This document shows positions 9,269 to 18,482 of a stretch of 64,000 bases of DNA, in pieces (the stretch's first letter is position 1; the number at the start of each line of letters is the position of its first letter). The notes below the pieces were generated by a model that worked only from the letters and a program-made list of their open reading frames with translations, had not been told where the DNA came from and did no database searches. This DNA comes from Armatimonadetes bacterium Uphvl-Ar1 (GTDB lineage Bacteria > Armatimonadota > Fimbriimonadia > Fimbriimonadales > Fimbriimonadaceae): the NCBI GenBank assembly GCA_002162075.1, contig CP021423.1, positions 434,001-498,000 on the forward strand. The letters are read 5' to 3'. A program made the translations under genes and the position numbers.

Positions 9269-10653
9269 ATGCCATCAATCACATTTTTGGGCGCGGCGGG
9301 GACGGTGACGGGGAGCAAGCATTTGTTGGAGTACGACGGTCACCGGGTGTTGATTGACTGTGGGATGTTTCAGGGGCAGAGGGAGTTGCGGGAGCGGAAC
9401 TGGGAAGAGTTTCCGATTGATTTAGATTCGATTGATGCGGTGGTATTGACCCATGCACATATGGATCACATTGGGATGCTGCCTCGTTTGGTGAAGTTAG
9501 GTTTGCGGAAGCCCGTTTATTGTTCGTTTGGAACGAGGGGACTTTGCCGAGTGAGTTTGCCGGATGGTGGGCGTTTGCAGGAAGAGGAGGCGAAGCACCG
9601 GAATAAGCATGGCGTGACTCGGCACAACCCGGCACTTCCGCTTTATACTGAGGCGGACGCCTACGCGGCACTGAAGTATTTGGAGCCGTTGCATTACCAC
9701 GAATGGAAGCAATTGCCGGGGGAGCACAGTTTCGGTTTATGCCAGCGGGGCACATTTTGGGAAGTGCGTTTGTGGAGTTTTACTTTGCCAATGGTGAGAG
9801 GATTTTGATGGGGGGTGACTTGGGAAGATATGACACGCCGATCATTAAGGATCCGAGTGACGTTGACTTTGCTGAGTATCTGGTGATTGAGAGCACTTAT
9901 GGGAATCGTCTCCATCCCGAAGGGAATGCGAAAGAGATGCTCGCGGAGATTGCAGCGGAAATTGATCGGAACCAGGGGATTTTGCTTGTTCCAAGCTTTG
10001 CGATTGGTCGGACTCAGGAGTTGCTTTGGTACATCAACGAATTAGAGAGTGAAGGTCGTTGGCCAGGATTTCCAATTTATGTTGATTCACCGATGGCGAC
10101 GGCTTCGACACTTCTCTACCAAGAGGTTGAAGAGGATCATGACAAGGACATGAAGATTGTGATGGATGAAGGGAACTCGCCGTTCCGGCAGGATATGGTT
10201 CGTTTTGTGAGGGATCGGCAATTTAGTAAGCAGTTGAATAGTTCTCCGGGGCCATGGATGGTGATTGCCGGCAGTGGGATGTGCAACGGGGGACGGATTC
10301 TGCACCATTTGGGTGCGCACCTTGACGAAGAGGACACGACGGTGCTGTTCACGGGATATCAGGCGGAGGGGACTTTGGGACGGCAGTTGCTTGATGGGGC
10401 TGAGCAAGTTAGGATTTTTGGTCGCGAAATGGATGTTCGGGCGGATATTCGTCGGATGGAGATGTTGAGTGCTCATGCAGATTATTCGGAGATGTTGCGA
10501 TGGCTAGGTGGATTCAAGGAACAGCCCAAGAAGACATTTATTGTTCATGGTGAACCTGATGCGAGCTTGGCGATGAAGCAGCATGTCGAAGAAGAGTTGG
10601 GCTGGACGGGGGTTGAGATTCCGGTACAGGGCGAGCGGTTTGAGCTGAGCTGA
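9269..10653 (+). CDS. Metallo-beta-lactamase/beta-CASP RNase-like protein, frameshifted
   Basis: A zinc-dependent hydrolase of the CPSF73/RNase-like beta-CASP group, expected to act on RNA. The N-terminal part starts MPSITFLGAAGTVTGSKHLL and has the zinc motif THAHMDH at about 61-67; the C-terminal part has MPAGHILGSAF, GDLGRYDTPI, the beta-CASP core (VPSFAIGRTQEL, VDSPMA) and the final SAHADYSEM histidine. The two parts are in different frames. Adding one G to the run at 9718-9722 joins them as LPGGAQFRFMPAGHILG. I therefore annotate one gene across 9269-10653. CATACT at 9256-9261 precedes the ATG by 8 nt. Its TGA overlaps the ATG of the next gene. Confidence 0.85.
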
Positions 10654-12389
10654 TGGCGCGAGACCTGGTTTTTGGAAACGGCACATTTTATGTGGCGATG
10701 GATCGGCGGGGTTTAATTCGGGAATTGTGTTGGCCGGTTGTGGGGGCACCTAACCATTTGGCGGGGCGAAAAATTCGGTTAGGGATTCGGCGGGATAACG
10801 GGTGGTTTAGTTGGTTGGGGGATGACGGTTGGATGGTTCGGCAGTGGTATGAGGGTGAAGTGGGGGTGACGGAATGGACGGGATTTGGAATCCGGGTTTT
10901 GCGGATGGTGGAGATGTATGGGAGTGCTTTTTATCAAAAGTTTTACTGTGATTTGGATGAGGAGTTCATGTTCTATCAAGCGCATGATTTGCGAATTGGA
11001 GAGACGGATATTGGGGATACGTGTTTCTATGTTGATGGCGATGATCAAATAATGGTTCATTTTAAGAATGATGTTGCGGTGGCGTTTTTTGGTCGTGGTT
11101 TGACCGGACGGTTGGATCAGGTCGCATGTGGAATGAATGGAGTGATGGGTCTGGAGGGGACTTGGCGAGATGCTGAGGATGGGGTTCTGAGTGGGAAACC
11201 GATTGAGCAGGGGAGTGTGGATTCGGTGTTTGGGATTCGGGTGCGGGGAGAATGGACGGCGCATTTTTCAGTTGACTGTACGGTGGAGGGATCTGCGGAG
11301 TATTCCTGCGTTTTTGGCGGGCTACCTCAGAAATTACGAGTAGCCGAGGTTCGGGTTCGTCAAATTCTGGCGTCGCCCCTAAATTTAGATGAATACTTGA
11401 ATGATCTGAGGTCTGGCCAATTGGTCGAAATTTCAGAGCGACTCATCTTGGCGAACTCTGGTGAAGGAGGGAGAGTGGTGGCGGCGATTGACAGCGATAT
11501 CATGGAAAATAACCGGTCGAACTATGCTTATGTATGGATGCGGGATGCGGTTTTGACGGTGGCCACCATGGGGGGAGATCACAACTTAGTTGACTTTGTG
11601 GGGGATTATGAGCCTTGGATTTGGCAGAAGTATCACCCTATGGGTTATCGGGGTAGCACTTGGCATCCACATTCTGGAGAAGGTGCATTTCCTTACCAAA
11701 TGGATGAGACAGCCTTGATGGTCAGTTATAAATATCGATATGGGCATGAAGAGCATTTCGACGGTTGGCTTGATAATCTTTTTGGATCGATTGGGGAGGA
11801 TGGGCTACCGAGGCCGAGTTGGGATTTGTGGGAAGAGCGGTTTGGGATTCATTTTTGGACCTGTGCAACGGTCGCTCAGGCATTTCTTGATTCTGGACGA
11901 GATCAATCTGGTCGCGATTTGGTTGAGGCGATGGCGGAGCATTTTCATCCGGTTGAGGGTCGGATTCCACGGCGACTCGGCGATGGAGTAGCAGATGCGA
12001 GTGTGTTGGCTGGATGCCTGTGGTGCCAGGAGTTGAGAGCGAGATTTTTGGACCGAGCGGTGGAGATGGTTGAGCGGTATCTCCTCATGGACACAAATTG
12101 TCGTGGAGTGGCGCGGTATGAGGGGGATTATTATTGTAGAGTTCGGGAAGGCTATCCCGGGAATCCCTGGGTTATTTGCACCATGTGGTTAGCAAGGGGC
12201 TATTGGCTCCAGGGCCGCACAGACGAGGCGGATGATCTGCTGGTTTGGTGCGAAGATTTAGCGAGTCTCAGTGGGATGCTGAGCGAGCAATATCATCCGG
12301 ATACAAGGGAACCTCTGAGTGTTTGCCCTCTGACCTGGAGCCACGCCGAGTACCTGGAGACTTATCGCTTGATCCGGGGTTCTAGTTGA
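10653..12389 (+). CDS. Glycoside hydrolase family 15 (glucoamylase-like)
   Basis: A GH15-type enzyme that would release glucose from the non-reducing end of alpha-glucans or trehalose-like sugars. The N-terminal beta-sandwich (1-260) precedes an (alpha/alpha)6 barrel. Family signatures: NRSNYAYVWMRDAVLT near 289-304, PSWDLWEERFGIHFWTCATV, GNPWVICTMWLARGYWLQ, and C-terminal LSEQYHPDTREPLSVCPLTW, where the Glu is the probable catalytic base. No signal peptide, so it is cytoplasmic, suiting a glycogen or storage-glucan role. ATG overlaps the upstream TGA (TGATG), indicating translational coupling to the beta-CASP gene, an odd pairing. Its 3' end overlaps the convergent anti-sigma gene by 8 bp. 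Confidence 0.85.
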   Translation: MARDLVFGNGTFYVAMDRRGLIRELCWPVVGAPNHLAGRKIRLGIRRDNGWFSWLGDDGWMVRQWYEGEVGVTEWTGFGIRVLRMVEMYGSAFYQKFYCDLDEEFMFYQAHDLRIGETDIGDTCFYVDGDDQIMVHFKNDVAVAFFGRGLTGRLDQVACGMNGVMGLEGTWRDAEDGVLSGKPIEQGSVDSVFGIRVRGEWTAHFSVDCTVEGSAEYSCVFGGLPQKLRVAEVRVRQILASPLNLDEYLNDLRSGQLVEISERLILANSGEGGRVVAAIDSDIMENNRSNYAYVWMRDAVLTVATMGGDHNLVDFVGDYEPWIWQKYHPMGYRGSTWHPHSGEGAFPYQMDETALMVSYKYRYGHEEHFDGWLDNLFGSIGEDGLPRPSWDLWEERFGIHFWTCATVAQAFLDSGRDQSGRDLVEAMAEHFHPVEGRIPRRLGDGVADASVLAGCLWCQELRARFLDRAVEMVERYLLMDTNCRGVARYEGDYYCRVREGYPGNPWVICTMWLARGYWLQGRTDEADDLLVWCEDLASLSGMLSEQYHPDTREPLSVCPLTWSHAEYLETYRLIRGSS

Positions 12390-13122
12390 GCTTGGTGGTG
12401 CACTTGGACGCTTTGCAGGCAAGGGCATAACGGCCTTCGGCGGTGCCACCGACAAGAACATAGGTCATTCCACCTTTGTCATACCAACCAATTCCATCTT
12501 GGAATTTGTAGAGCAAATGGTCACCATATGGTTGAGGAGTGCCTTGATCGATGTTGCCGGACTCTTTTCGGCCATAGAGGGTGTAGGCCTGGCCATTGTG
12601 CTTGAGATCGTAGGCGATCCAACAATGTCCGCATTCTGCGCCAGTGATTTCCGCGCCGGTCATATTGATGAGAGTTGGGAAGGGGTCTTTGAATTTCTTG
12701 GCGATGTGGGCGGCGGCTTCTTTGGGGTCAGATCCTTGCCAGGACATGATTTGCGGAGACTTCTTGTAGAGGTGAGCGGCTTCAGGGAGTGGTTTTGCGG
12801 ATGCGACGATGGGAGTGGTTTGATCTGTAACGGCGCGGTTGACGGCTACTCCGATACCGAAGATGGCAACGCAGGCGATGGCAGCGGGGGCGAATTTCTG
12901 GAACCAGGAAGTTCGGCTGGGCCGGGCGATGTCGGCGAGCATGGGTTGAAGGTTAGGGACGGGTTCGGCGAGTCCGGCGGAGCGGATGGCCTTGCGGAAG
13001 GCTTGGAGGGCTTCCGTTTCTTTCTGGAGGCTGGGATTTTGGGACATTTCTTCCTTGAAGTTTTGGGTTTCGGCGGGCGAGAGGCGGTTGTTGATATAGT
13101 CTTGGATGCGTTGGTTGTTCAT
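12382..13122 (-). CDS. Anti-sigma factor, membrane-anchored
   Basis: Partner of the ECF sigma factor immediately upstream, with which it overlaps by 4 bp (ATGA). Residues 1-60 form a short helical sigma-binding-type region (MNNQRIQDYINNRLSPAET). One transmembrane segment is near 75-97 (FAPAAIACVAIFGIGVAVN), placing the remainder outside the cytoplasm. The C-terminal 120 residues contain two CxxC-like cysteines (AECGHC) and another pair (LACKASKC). These could respond to redox or metal, but that is inference. The zinc H-x3-C-x2-C of ZAS anti-sigma factors is not evident. Confidence 0.75.
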   Translation of the reverse strand: MNNQRIQDYINNRLSPAETQNFKEEMSQNPSLQKETEALQAFRKAIRSAGLAEPVPNLQPMLADIARPSRTSWFQKFAPAAIACVAIFGIGVAVNRAVTDQTTPIVASAKPLPEAAHLYKKSPQIMSWQGSDPKEAAAHIAKKFKDPFPTLINMTGAEITGAECGHCWIAYDLKHNGQAYTLYGRKESGNIDQGTPQPYGDHLLYKFQDGIGWYDKGGMTYVLVGGTAEGRYALACKASKCTTKLN

Positions 13123-13645
13123 CGTGCGGCCTCCATTTGGGCTTCGGCGAGGAGGATGTCGCGGAGAGTTTGTCGGGCGCGAGAGAGACGGGATCGGACG
13201 GTTCCGATGGGAATATCCATGATTTCGGCGGCCTCTTCGTAGGTGAGTTCTTCGACATCGCAGAGGTGGATGGTCATGCGGTAGGCGGGGGAAAGTTGTT
13301 CCATTGCGGCGATGATTCTCTCGACTTCCAGCTTGCCGGCGAGCTCTGACCAGAATCCTTCTTGGATGACCTCGATTTCTTCGTGTTCTTCAAGGGAGAG
13401 GGCTTCTTTGTGTGATCTCAGCACCATGAGGCGCTCGTTGCGGAGAATTTTGATGAGCCAGGATCGGAGGTGATTGCCATCGAATCGATCCCATGCTCGG
13501 TAGGCTTTGATGAGGCAGGTCTGGACAAGGTCTTCGGCTTCTTCATTGCCGCAGCCGAGGCGTTTTGCGACGCGGTAAAGGACAGGAAGTTCTCCGGACA
13601 CTTCTCGCTCGAAGTCCCGGGGTTTTTGCGCTTGATGAAGCTCAT
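13119..13645 (-). CDS. ECF-family RNA polymerase sigma factor, probable frameshift near N-terminus
   Basis: A sigma-70 family ECF factor. Region 2 is clear (EEAEDLVQTCLIKAYRAW, then LRSWLIKILRNERL) and region 4 is a helix-turn-helix (LTYEEAAEIMDIPIGTVRSR). The continuous frame begins only at a GTG (13601), just before SGELPVLYRVAKRL, cutting off helix 1 of region 2. Adding one G to the plus-strand run at 13619-13622 gives an ATG start at 13645 and MSFIKRKNPRDFEREVSGEL, which restores an ordinary ECF N-terminus. I therefore annotate from 13645, with moderate confidence in the repair. The gene overlaps its anti-sigma partner by ATGA. Target genes are unknown. Confidence 0.8.
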
Positions 13646-13751
13646 GCCGTTGCTGGGTTGTACGGTATGGCTGACAGTCGGTGTGATGGCGAGCATCAGC
13701 CAGTAGGAATGATTTTAGCGTGAATTTGGTTCCGTTGCGATGAGGGTTGGC

Positions 13752-14162
13752 CTATTCTTTATCAAGGAGGAATGCTAGCTCAGCTTCGGTGGAGTGGGTT
13801 TGGTGATGCTGTTTTTGCTTAGAAATGTAGGCCTTGATCTTGTCAGTTTCGGATCGGCTCACAGTGAACAGGCCATACCCCTCCTGCCACGCAAATTGGG
13901 GGATGTGGGATTTGAGGAAGTTTGAGGTTGACTTTTTGAGCTCTCGGATGAGGTCGGCTGGCTTGTGCGATGGGGTGATTCGGAGAAGGAGATGGACATG
14001 ATCGGGCATACCGTTGATTGCGATCAGGGTCGCGTTTTGGTTTTTGAGAATGCCGTCGGTGTAGGCGAAGAGTTTTTCTTCTAAGTGCAGGGAAATGTAG
14101 GGTTGGCGGAGCTTGGTGTTGAATACAAGGTGGTAGAAAAGCTGATGGTAGGTTGAGGGCAT
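13752..14162 (-). mobile_element. RAYT-type transposase (Y1_Tnp/IS200-like domain)
   Basis: A 136-residue REP-associated tyrosine transposase related to TnpA of IS200/IS605, which nicks single-stranded DNA at hairpins. Seen: YHLVFNTKLRQPYI, the metal-binding H-x-H in MPDHVHLLLR (residues 52-61), and the nucleophile region QEGYGLFTVS with Tyr near 95. The ORF is complete, with no TnpB and no IS ends, so it fits a single-copy domesticated RAYT. A G/C-rich inverted repeat lies 25-82 bp before its start, followed by two 46 bp repeats. Confidence 0.85.
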
Positions 14163-14186
14163 TTGGGTGGGAATTTACCTTTTGGT

Positions 14187-14244
14187 GGGCCGCCCGGCCC
14201 GAGCCGCGCCCTCGTCGCTTCGCTCCTCCGCCCTCGGGCGGCCC
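14187..14244. repeat. REP-like inverted repeat upstream of the RAYT gene
   Basis: Perfect 10 bp arms GGGCCGCCCG (14187-14196) and CGGGCGGCCC (14235-14244) enclose 38 nt of G/C-rich sequence. The position next to a RAYT gene suggests it is the kind of hairpin the transposase recognises. Confidence 0.7.
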
Positions 14245-14280
14245 GCTTGAGGAGGGAGGGGAGCTTTTCAAACCAGAGGT

Positions 14281-14326
14281 CTTTGACCCCTGGCAACCAA
14301 TGTTTGACCCCTCCGGGGTCAGGGTG
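14281..14326. repeat. REP-like direct repeat, copy 1
   Basis: A 46 bp unit starting CTTTGACCCCTGGCAACC and containing the perfect palindrome TGACCCCTCCGGGGTCA at 14305-14321. Copy 2 at 14383-14428 differs at two positions. Confidence 0.85.
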
Positions 14327-14382
14327 AATCAGGACACATTTCAATAACCAAAGATGTGAATGGAAATTCTAATGTTAGAAGC

Positions 14383-14428
14383 CTTTGACCCCTGGCAACC
14401 TATGTGTGACCCCTCCGGGGTCAGGGTG
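14383..14428. repeat. REP-like direct repeat, copy 2
   Basis: Second copy of the 46 bp unit, same orientation, 56 bp after copy 1. The intervening sequence is A/T-rich and non-coding. It ends 14 bp before the GH20 stop codon. Confidence 0.85.
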
Positions 14429-14442
14429 GCATTCGTCTATTT

Positions 14443-15960
14443 TTAGTCGTTGGCCCATTTGTTGACGAGCCACCAGCAGGCTTGGTCATGGGGGGTGAAG
14501 CGAGGGTTGGTAAGAACTTCGAAAGCGGGGAGGTATCCCAGTTCTCGGTTGCCGTATTTGCGGATGCGGGTGATAACGGTTTCGATATGGGCTTTGGCGA
14601 TATGGCACCGCTGGATGTCGGCGAGGGATCCGCCGATCCGTTCATTGTTCTCTTTGGCGAGGCGGGCGAGAGTTTCAAAGAGATAGCGCATGGGAGCAAG
14701 TTTGCCGATAGCGGCGTCGGCTTCGCCACGGGCATAACATTTATGAGATTCGTTCATCATGATGAGGGCTTCGATCATTGCGCGGAGTCCGAATGAGACA
14801 TTTTTGCAGGCTTCGTTGGGTGCGTGGTGGATTGACTTTTCAATGATCAGGAGGAGGTCTTTGGCGCGGTCTCCCTCTATTTCATCGCGGTGGTGGAGCC
14901 AAGCGAGGAAGGGGTTCCCCATGAGGAGGAGGCGGGTTTTGAGTTTGTGTCTGTGACCTGATGCGGCCCAGACTCCGCCCATTTGTTCAAGTTCGACCCC
15001 CAGGGTTCTGGCCCATTGTTCAGCGTCACCAAAGGCTTCGGGGAGCGATTCTGGGGACGTAGGATTGACAGCGATGCGAGCGGCCCATTCGACGGCGGGA
15101 AAGATGCTGTCATAGGGGTTGAGCATGACTTGCTCCCAGGTTGTGAGGCAGAATCCGGCGAGTTTAAGGTCGTGAACGTCTTTGGCGCACTCGCGGACGT
15201 TGTGATCGGTGCGATTGAGGTGCATCCAAGCGGCGTTGTAGACCGCCGTCGTTGGGCAGGCGATGACTTCAAACCCTTCGAATTTTGGAGCGGTATCTTT
15301 GACTCCATTGACGTAATGCCAATCGAAAATGAGGGTTTGCTTGGGGAGATTTTCGAGTGCGGCGGGGTGTTGGAGGAACATATCGCCCCACATTGCGGGT
15401 CGACGCCCGGCGGCGATCACTTGGTTGATGAGAGGTGCGAAGTGGTCTTGATAGAGCCACGCTTTTTCGTCGGGATTGCTTTGATCAATAGATTGGCCCG
15501 CCATGCGCTCGGCGCAACGAGGGCATTTGCCGAGTTGGGCGGTCTCGTCGCCGCCGATGTGGATGATTTCGGACTTGAAAGTGGCGATGGTTTCGGCGAT
15601 GATGTTTTGGCAAAGGGTGACGAACTCAGGACATGATGGGCAGGCTTGGAGCCCGGTGAAGGTTTCTTCGCGGAAAATTCGGCCTTCTTCGCAGTTGAAA
15701 AAGCCCTCAAAGTGTCCGAGGAGGTTGATGAACGGAATGATCTGGAGGGACGGGAATTCGCTCTGGAGGCTTTGGATTTGGGCGGGGGTGACAACGCCTT
15801 TTCCGTGGCTCCATTGGGTGGCGGCGTATGCAAATCTGTGTTCGAGATAGAGTCCGAGAGCAGTGTAACCGGCGTCTTGAGCAGTTGCCGCGTATTGGTA
15901 GAGATGGTCGAGGGTGGGGGCTTGTTCTCGGGCGAGGTCGACCATCCAGATTCGGTGCAT
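14443..15960 (-). CDS. Glycoside hydrolase family 20-like protein (beta-N-acetylhexosaminidase)
   Basis: Expected to cleave terminal beta-linked N-acetylglucosamine or galactosamine. The catalytic Asp-Glu pair is in IIHIGGDETAQLGKCP near residues 133-148, the H-x-G-G-D-E signature of GH20. Later barrel strands carry AMWGDMFLQHP, IFDWHYVNG and FCLTTWEQVML. The C-terminal 180 residues are helical and not typical of well-known GH20 enzymes. No signal peptide or N-terminal GH20b domain is present, so it appears cytoplasmic and works on imported oligosaccharides or recycled wall fragments. TATCCT (minus strand 15973-15968) ends 8 nt before the ATG. Confidence 0.8.
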   Translation of the reverse strand: MHRIWMVDLAREQAPTLDHLYQYAATAQDAGYTALGLYLEHRFAYAATQWSHGKGVVTPAQIQSLQSEFPSLQIIPFINLLGHFEGFFNCEEGRIFREETFTGLQACPSCPEFVTLCQNIIAETIATFKSEIIHIGGDETAQLGKCPRCAERMAGQSIDQSNPDEKAWLYQDHFAPLINQVIAAGRRPAMWGDMFLQHPAALENLPKQTLIFDWHYVNGVKDTAPKFEGFEVIACPTTAVYNAAWMHLNRTDHNVRECAKDVHDLKLAGFCLTTWEQVMLNPYDSIFPAVEWAARIAVNPTSPESLPEAFGDAEQWARTLGVELEQMGGVWAASGHRHKLKTRLLLMGNPFLAWLHHRDEIEGDRAKDLLLIIEKSIHHAPNEACKNVSFGLRAMIEALIMMNESHKCYARGEADAAIGKLAPMRYLFETLARLAKENNERIGGSLADIQRCHIAKAHIETVITRIRKYGNRELGYLPAFEVLTNPRFTPHDQACWWLVNKWAND

Positions 15961-16221
15961 GGAGATCAGGATACTCGGATTAGATTTGTGGCGTGGCTCA
16001 ATACCACTTGCCTAATTTCGAAGTAACGCAAGCCAATTTCACAAAGAGTGGGATTTGTCGGGGTCAAAGCACCCCACCCATGCCCCTCCCCCGCGGGGAG
16101 GGAAAACGGCACAATCAGTGCCTTGAATTTTTTCGGTGTTTACTTGGATTACATGTGGTTATCTGGGGTTATTAGGCACCTTAAAAATGTTCTTGAAGCG
16201 TTCGCGTAGTATTGTTTAACG
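15961..16221. other. Intergenic region between divergent genes, with a palindromic repeat
   Basis: The 261 bp hold promoters for both neighbours. A repeat-family member lies at 16064-16104, and an A/T-rich stretch (16130-16215) precedes ubiX. No gene seen. Confidence 0.6.
16064..16104. repeat. C4TCC/GGAGG palindromic repeat, isolated copy
   Basis: ACCCCACCC followed by the hairpin CCCTCCCCCGCGGGGAGGG. The same pattern recurs at 28159, 35149, 35295 and, decayed, near 53724. Confidence 0.65.
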
Positions 16222-16827
16222 ATGAGTACAGGTCGGGTGGTGGTTGCGGTGACGGGGGCGAGCGGGGCGATCTATGCCCAAAGATTGTTACGGCATTTGG
16301 CGGAGGGGTTTGAGGAAGTGTTTTTGATGCTGAGTGCACAGGCAGTGGACGTCGCGATGACGGAGCTTGGATGCGTTTTGAACCGCAAGGACTTCGATAC
16401 GGAGAGTTGGCTTGGGAAGCGGTATGAGAATGTGAAATTGTTGGATGAAAAGAATTTTTACACTCCGCCGGCGAGTGGAAGCTTCCGGCATGATGGGATG
16501 GTGATTTGTCCTTGTTCGATGGGGACGGCGGGTCGAATTGCGCACGGGATTAGTAATGATCTGATAACGCGGAGCGCGGATGTGTGTTTGAAAGAAGGGC
16601 GGAAGTTGATTGTGGTTCCGAGAGAAATGCCTTGGAACGTGATTCATTTACGGAATTTGACGGCACTTGCGGAAGCAGGGGCGACGATTTTGCCCGCATG
16701 TCCGGCTTGGTATCACAATCCGAAGTCATTGGAGGATTTGGCGGACACGGTGGTGAGCCGTATTTTGCAGAATTTGGGAGTTGAACAGAATTTGATGAAA
16801 GAGTGGATGGCAGAGGAGAACAATTGA
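16222..16827 (+). CDS. ubiX: Flavin prenyltransferase UbiX
   Basis: Makes prenylated FMN, the cofactor of UbiD-type decarboxylases, in quinone and aromatic acid metabolism. The flavoprotein fold begins VVVAVTGASGAIYAQRLLRHL; the conserved VICPCSMGTAGRIAHGISNDLITRSADVCLKEGRKLIVVPREMPW block is nearly invariant in the family (residues about 93-140). At 201 residues it has the normal length. TATTGT at 16210-16215 ends 7 nt before the ATG. The stop overlaps the ATG of the downstream epimerase-like gene (TGATG). No ubiD is in the window. Confidence 0.95.
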   Translation: MSTGRVVVAVTGASGAIYAQRLLRHLAEGFEEVFLMLSAQAVDVAMTELGCVLNRKDFDTESWLGKRYENVKLLDEKNFYTPPASGSFRHDGMVICPCSMGTAGRIAHGISNDLITRSADVCLKEGRKLIVVPREMPWNVIHLRNLTALAEAGATILPACPAWYHNPKSLEDLADTVVSRILQNLGVEQNLMKEWMAEENN

Positions 16828-17726
16828 TGAAAGCGGTGATTGCGGGAGGGAGTGGATTTGTTGGGAAGCACTTGGCAGCGGAGCTCACGAATTCAGGATA
16901 TGAAGTTGTGGTTTTGACACGATCACCGGATGCCGGGGCGAAATACCGGGAAGTAAAGTGGGATGGGAAGTCGCAAGGCGACTGGGCGAAGGAGATTGAC
17001 GGGGCGACTGCAGTTTTTAACCTGAGTGGGGCACCGATTGACAAGAAATGGACTCCGGAATATCAAAAAGTTCTGGTGACCTCCCGGACGGAGACGACCC
17101 GAGCGATTCATGAAGCGATTCGATGTGCAACTGCAAAACCAAAGACCTGGGTGAATGCAAGTGCGGTGGGATGGTATGGCGATCGGGGGGATGAGATTCT
17201 GAGCGAAAGTGATCGGATCGGTTCTGGATTTTTGAGTCAAGTTTGCCAGCAATGGGAAGATGCGGCTTTGGTGCCAGACATTCCAGAAGTGAAGCAGGTT
17301 TGCGCCCGGATTGGGATTGTTTTGGGGAAAGAGGGAGGGGTTTTGGGGGCATTGATTCCTTTGGTCAAGGGTTTTGCGGGAGGAGCGGCGGGGAGCGGGA
17401 AACAGTATCTGAGCGTGATCCACGTGAAGGATTTGGCGAGGATGTTGGTTTGGCTAGTGGAGGCAGGTCAGGAAGGGCCGATCAATGCTTGCGGACCTGA
17501 ACCGGTGACCAATAGCCATTTGATGGGTGCATTGCGCGAGCGATTTGGACGCCCGCCGGTTCCGCCTGCTCCTGCTTTCATGATCAAGGCAGCGACGGCG
17601 GCAATGGGTAAAGAAGCGACCGTCGTATTGGTCAGCCAGCGCGCGGTTCCGACTTTGGCGTTAGCGCAGGGCTTTCAGTTTGAGTTTCCGACTTTGGATT
17701 CGGCACTCGACGATTTGTTAGGCTAG
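16827..17726 (+). CDS. TIGR01777/YfcH-family NAD-dependent epimerase-like protein
   Basis: An extended short-chain dehydrogenase-like protein of the YfcH family, whose reaction is not known. From the ATG at 16827 the sequence is MKAVIAGGSGFVGKHLAAEL, with the GxxGFxG dinucleotide loop. FNLSGAPIDKKWTPEYQKVL, VNASAVGWYGDRGDE and a C-terminal DUF1731-type end (KEATVVLVSQRAVP) identify the family. The ORF opens further upstream inside ubiX, but the TGATG overlap and family N-terminus favour 16827. It overlaps the convergent cutC by 9 bp. Confidence 0.88.
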   Translation: MKAVIAGGSGFVGKHLAAELTNSGYEVVVLTRSPDAGAKYREVKWDGKSQGDWAKEIDGATAVFNLSGAPIDKKWTPEYQKVLVTSRTETTRAIHEAIRCATAKPKTWVNASAVGWYGDRGDEILSESDRIGSGFLSQVCQQWEDAALVPDIPEVKQVCARIGIVLGKEGGVLGALIPLVKGFAGGAAGSGKQYLSVIHVKDLARMLVWLVEAGQEGPINACGPEPVTNSHLMGALRERFGRPPVPPAPAFMIKAATAAMGKEATVVLVSQRAVPTLALAQGFQFEFPTLDSALDDLLG

Positions 17727-18404
17727 AGCTTCGCGCATTTGGGTGATCCGACTCGGGATGAATTCGGGGAGGGGGTAGCCGAGGTATCCCTGGCGATTGC
17801 CAGAAGTGCGGATGGAAAAGTGGAATTCGGTTGCACCGAGGGATTGAAGTGTTTTTGCATTTTCAGGGCGGACTCCTCCGCCGGGCAAGATCTGAATATC
17901 AGTCTGTTCGAATAGCTTTTTGAGGGTTTGTGTGCCCTCGTCAACGTTGGTTGGTGAGCCCGAGGTCAGGATGCGTCGGAATCCTAGGGATGCAAGGTGT
18001 TGGGCGTTTTCAATTTGGTCTCCGGGCAAGGTGTCGAATGCTCGGTGGAAGCTACATGGAAGACCGTTGGCGGCTTCAATGAGGGTGGAATTACGTGCGT
18101 GATCAATTTCACTTGTCTCGGTGATGCACCCAAAAACGAGTCCATCGGCTCCGTTTTCGGCGAACCAGACGGCATCGTGGATCATTGCGTCGAAGTCGGG
18201 ATCGGTAGGGTTGAAATCGGCTTCGGGGGTTGCGAGCATGACGAAAATGGGGAGATCGGTGAGGTTTCTGAGATGGAGGAATGATCCGGGCGAAGGGGTG
18301 ACACCGCCAGTTGAGAGGGCATGACAGAGTTCGATTCGGTCGGCGCCGTGGCTGATGGCATGAACGGCTTCGGCGAGAGAGCCTACGGCAACTTCGAGGA
18401 TCAT
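17718..18404 (-). CDS. cutC: CutC family protein
   Basis: A TIM-barrel protein named for copper homeostasis, though its biochemical role is debated. Signatures: GADRIELCHALSTGGVTPSPG, SFHRAFDT, RILTSGSPTN and LPGGGVRPENA. I start it at MILEVAVGSLAEAV (18404), the typical family start, rather than the ATG at 18428. In addition CATAAT (minus 18417-18412) ends 8 nt before 18404 and would lie inside the longer reading. No copper pump or chaperone is adjacent. Confidence 0.9.
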   Translation of the reverse strand: MILEVAVGSLAEAVHAISHGADRIELCHALSTGGVTPSPGSFLHLRNLTDLPIFVMLATPEADFNPTDPDFDAMIHDAVWFAENGADGLVFGCITETSEIDHARNSTLIEAANGLPCSFHRAFDTLPGDQIENAQHLASLGFRRILTSGSPTNVDEGTQTLKKLFEQTDIQILPGGGVRPENAKTLQSLGATEFHFSIRTSGNRQGYLGYPLPEFIPSRITQMREALA

Positions 18405-18482
18405 AGGACTGATTATGGTTTGTCCCATGGGCGGGAGTTGGGAGTTGGTTAGACTGAGAGAAACAGTTGAGTAGTCCGGTCA

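Noticed and set aside
9715-9725. Programmed -1 frameshifting in the beta-CASP gene
   Set aside because: No canonical slippery heptamer, and six other genes show the same one-G loss, so an assembly error is simpler.
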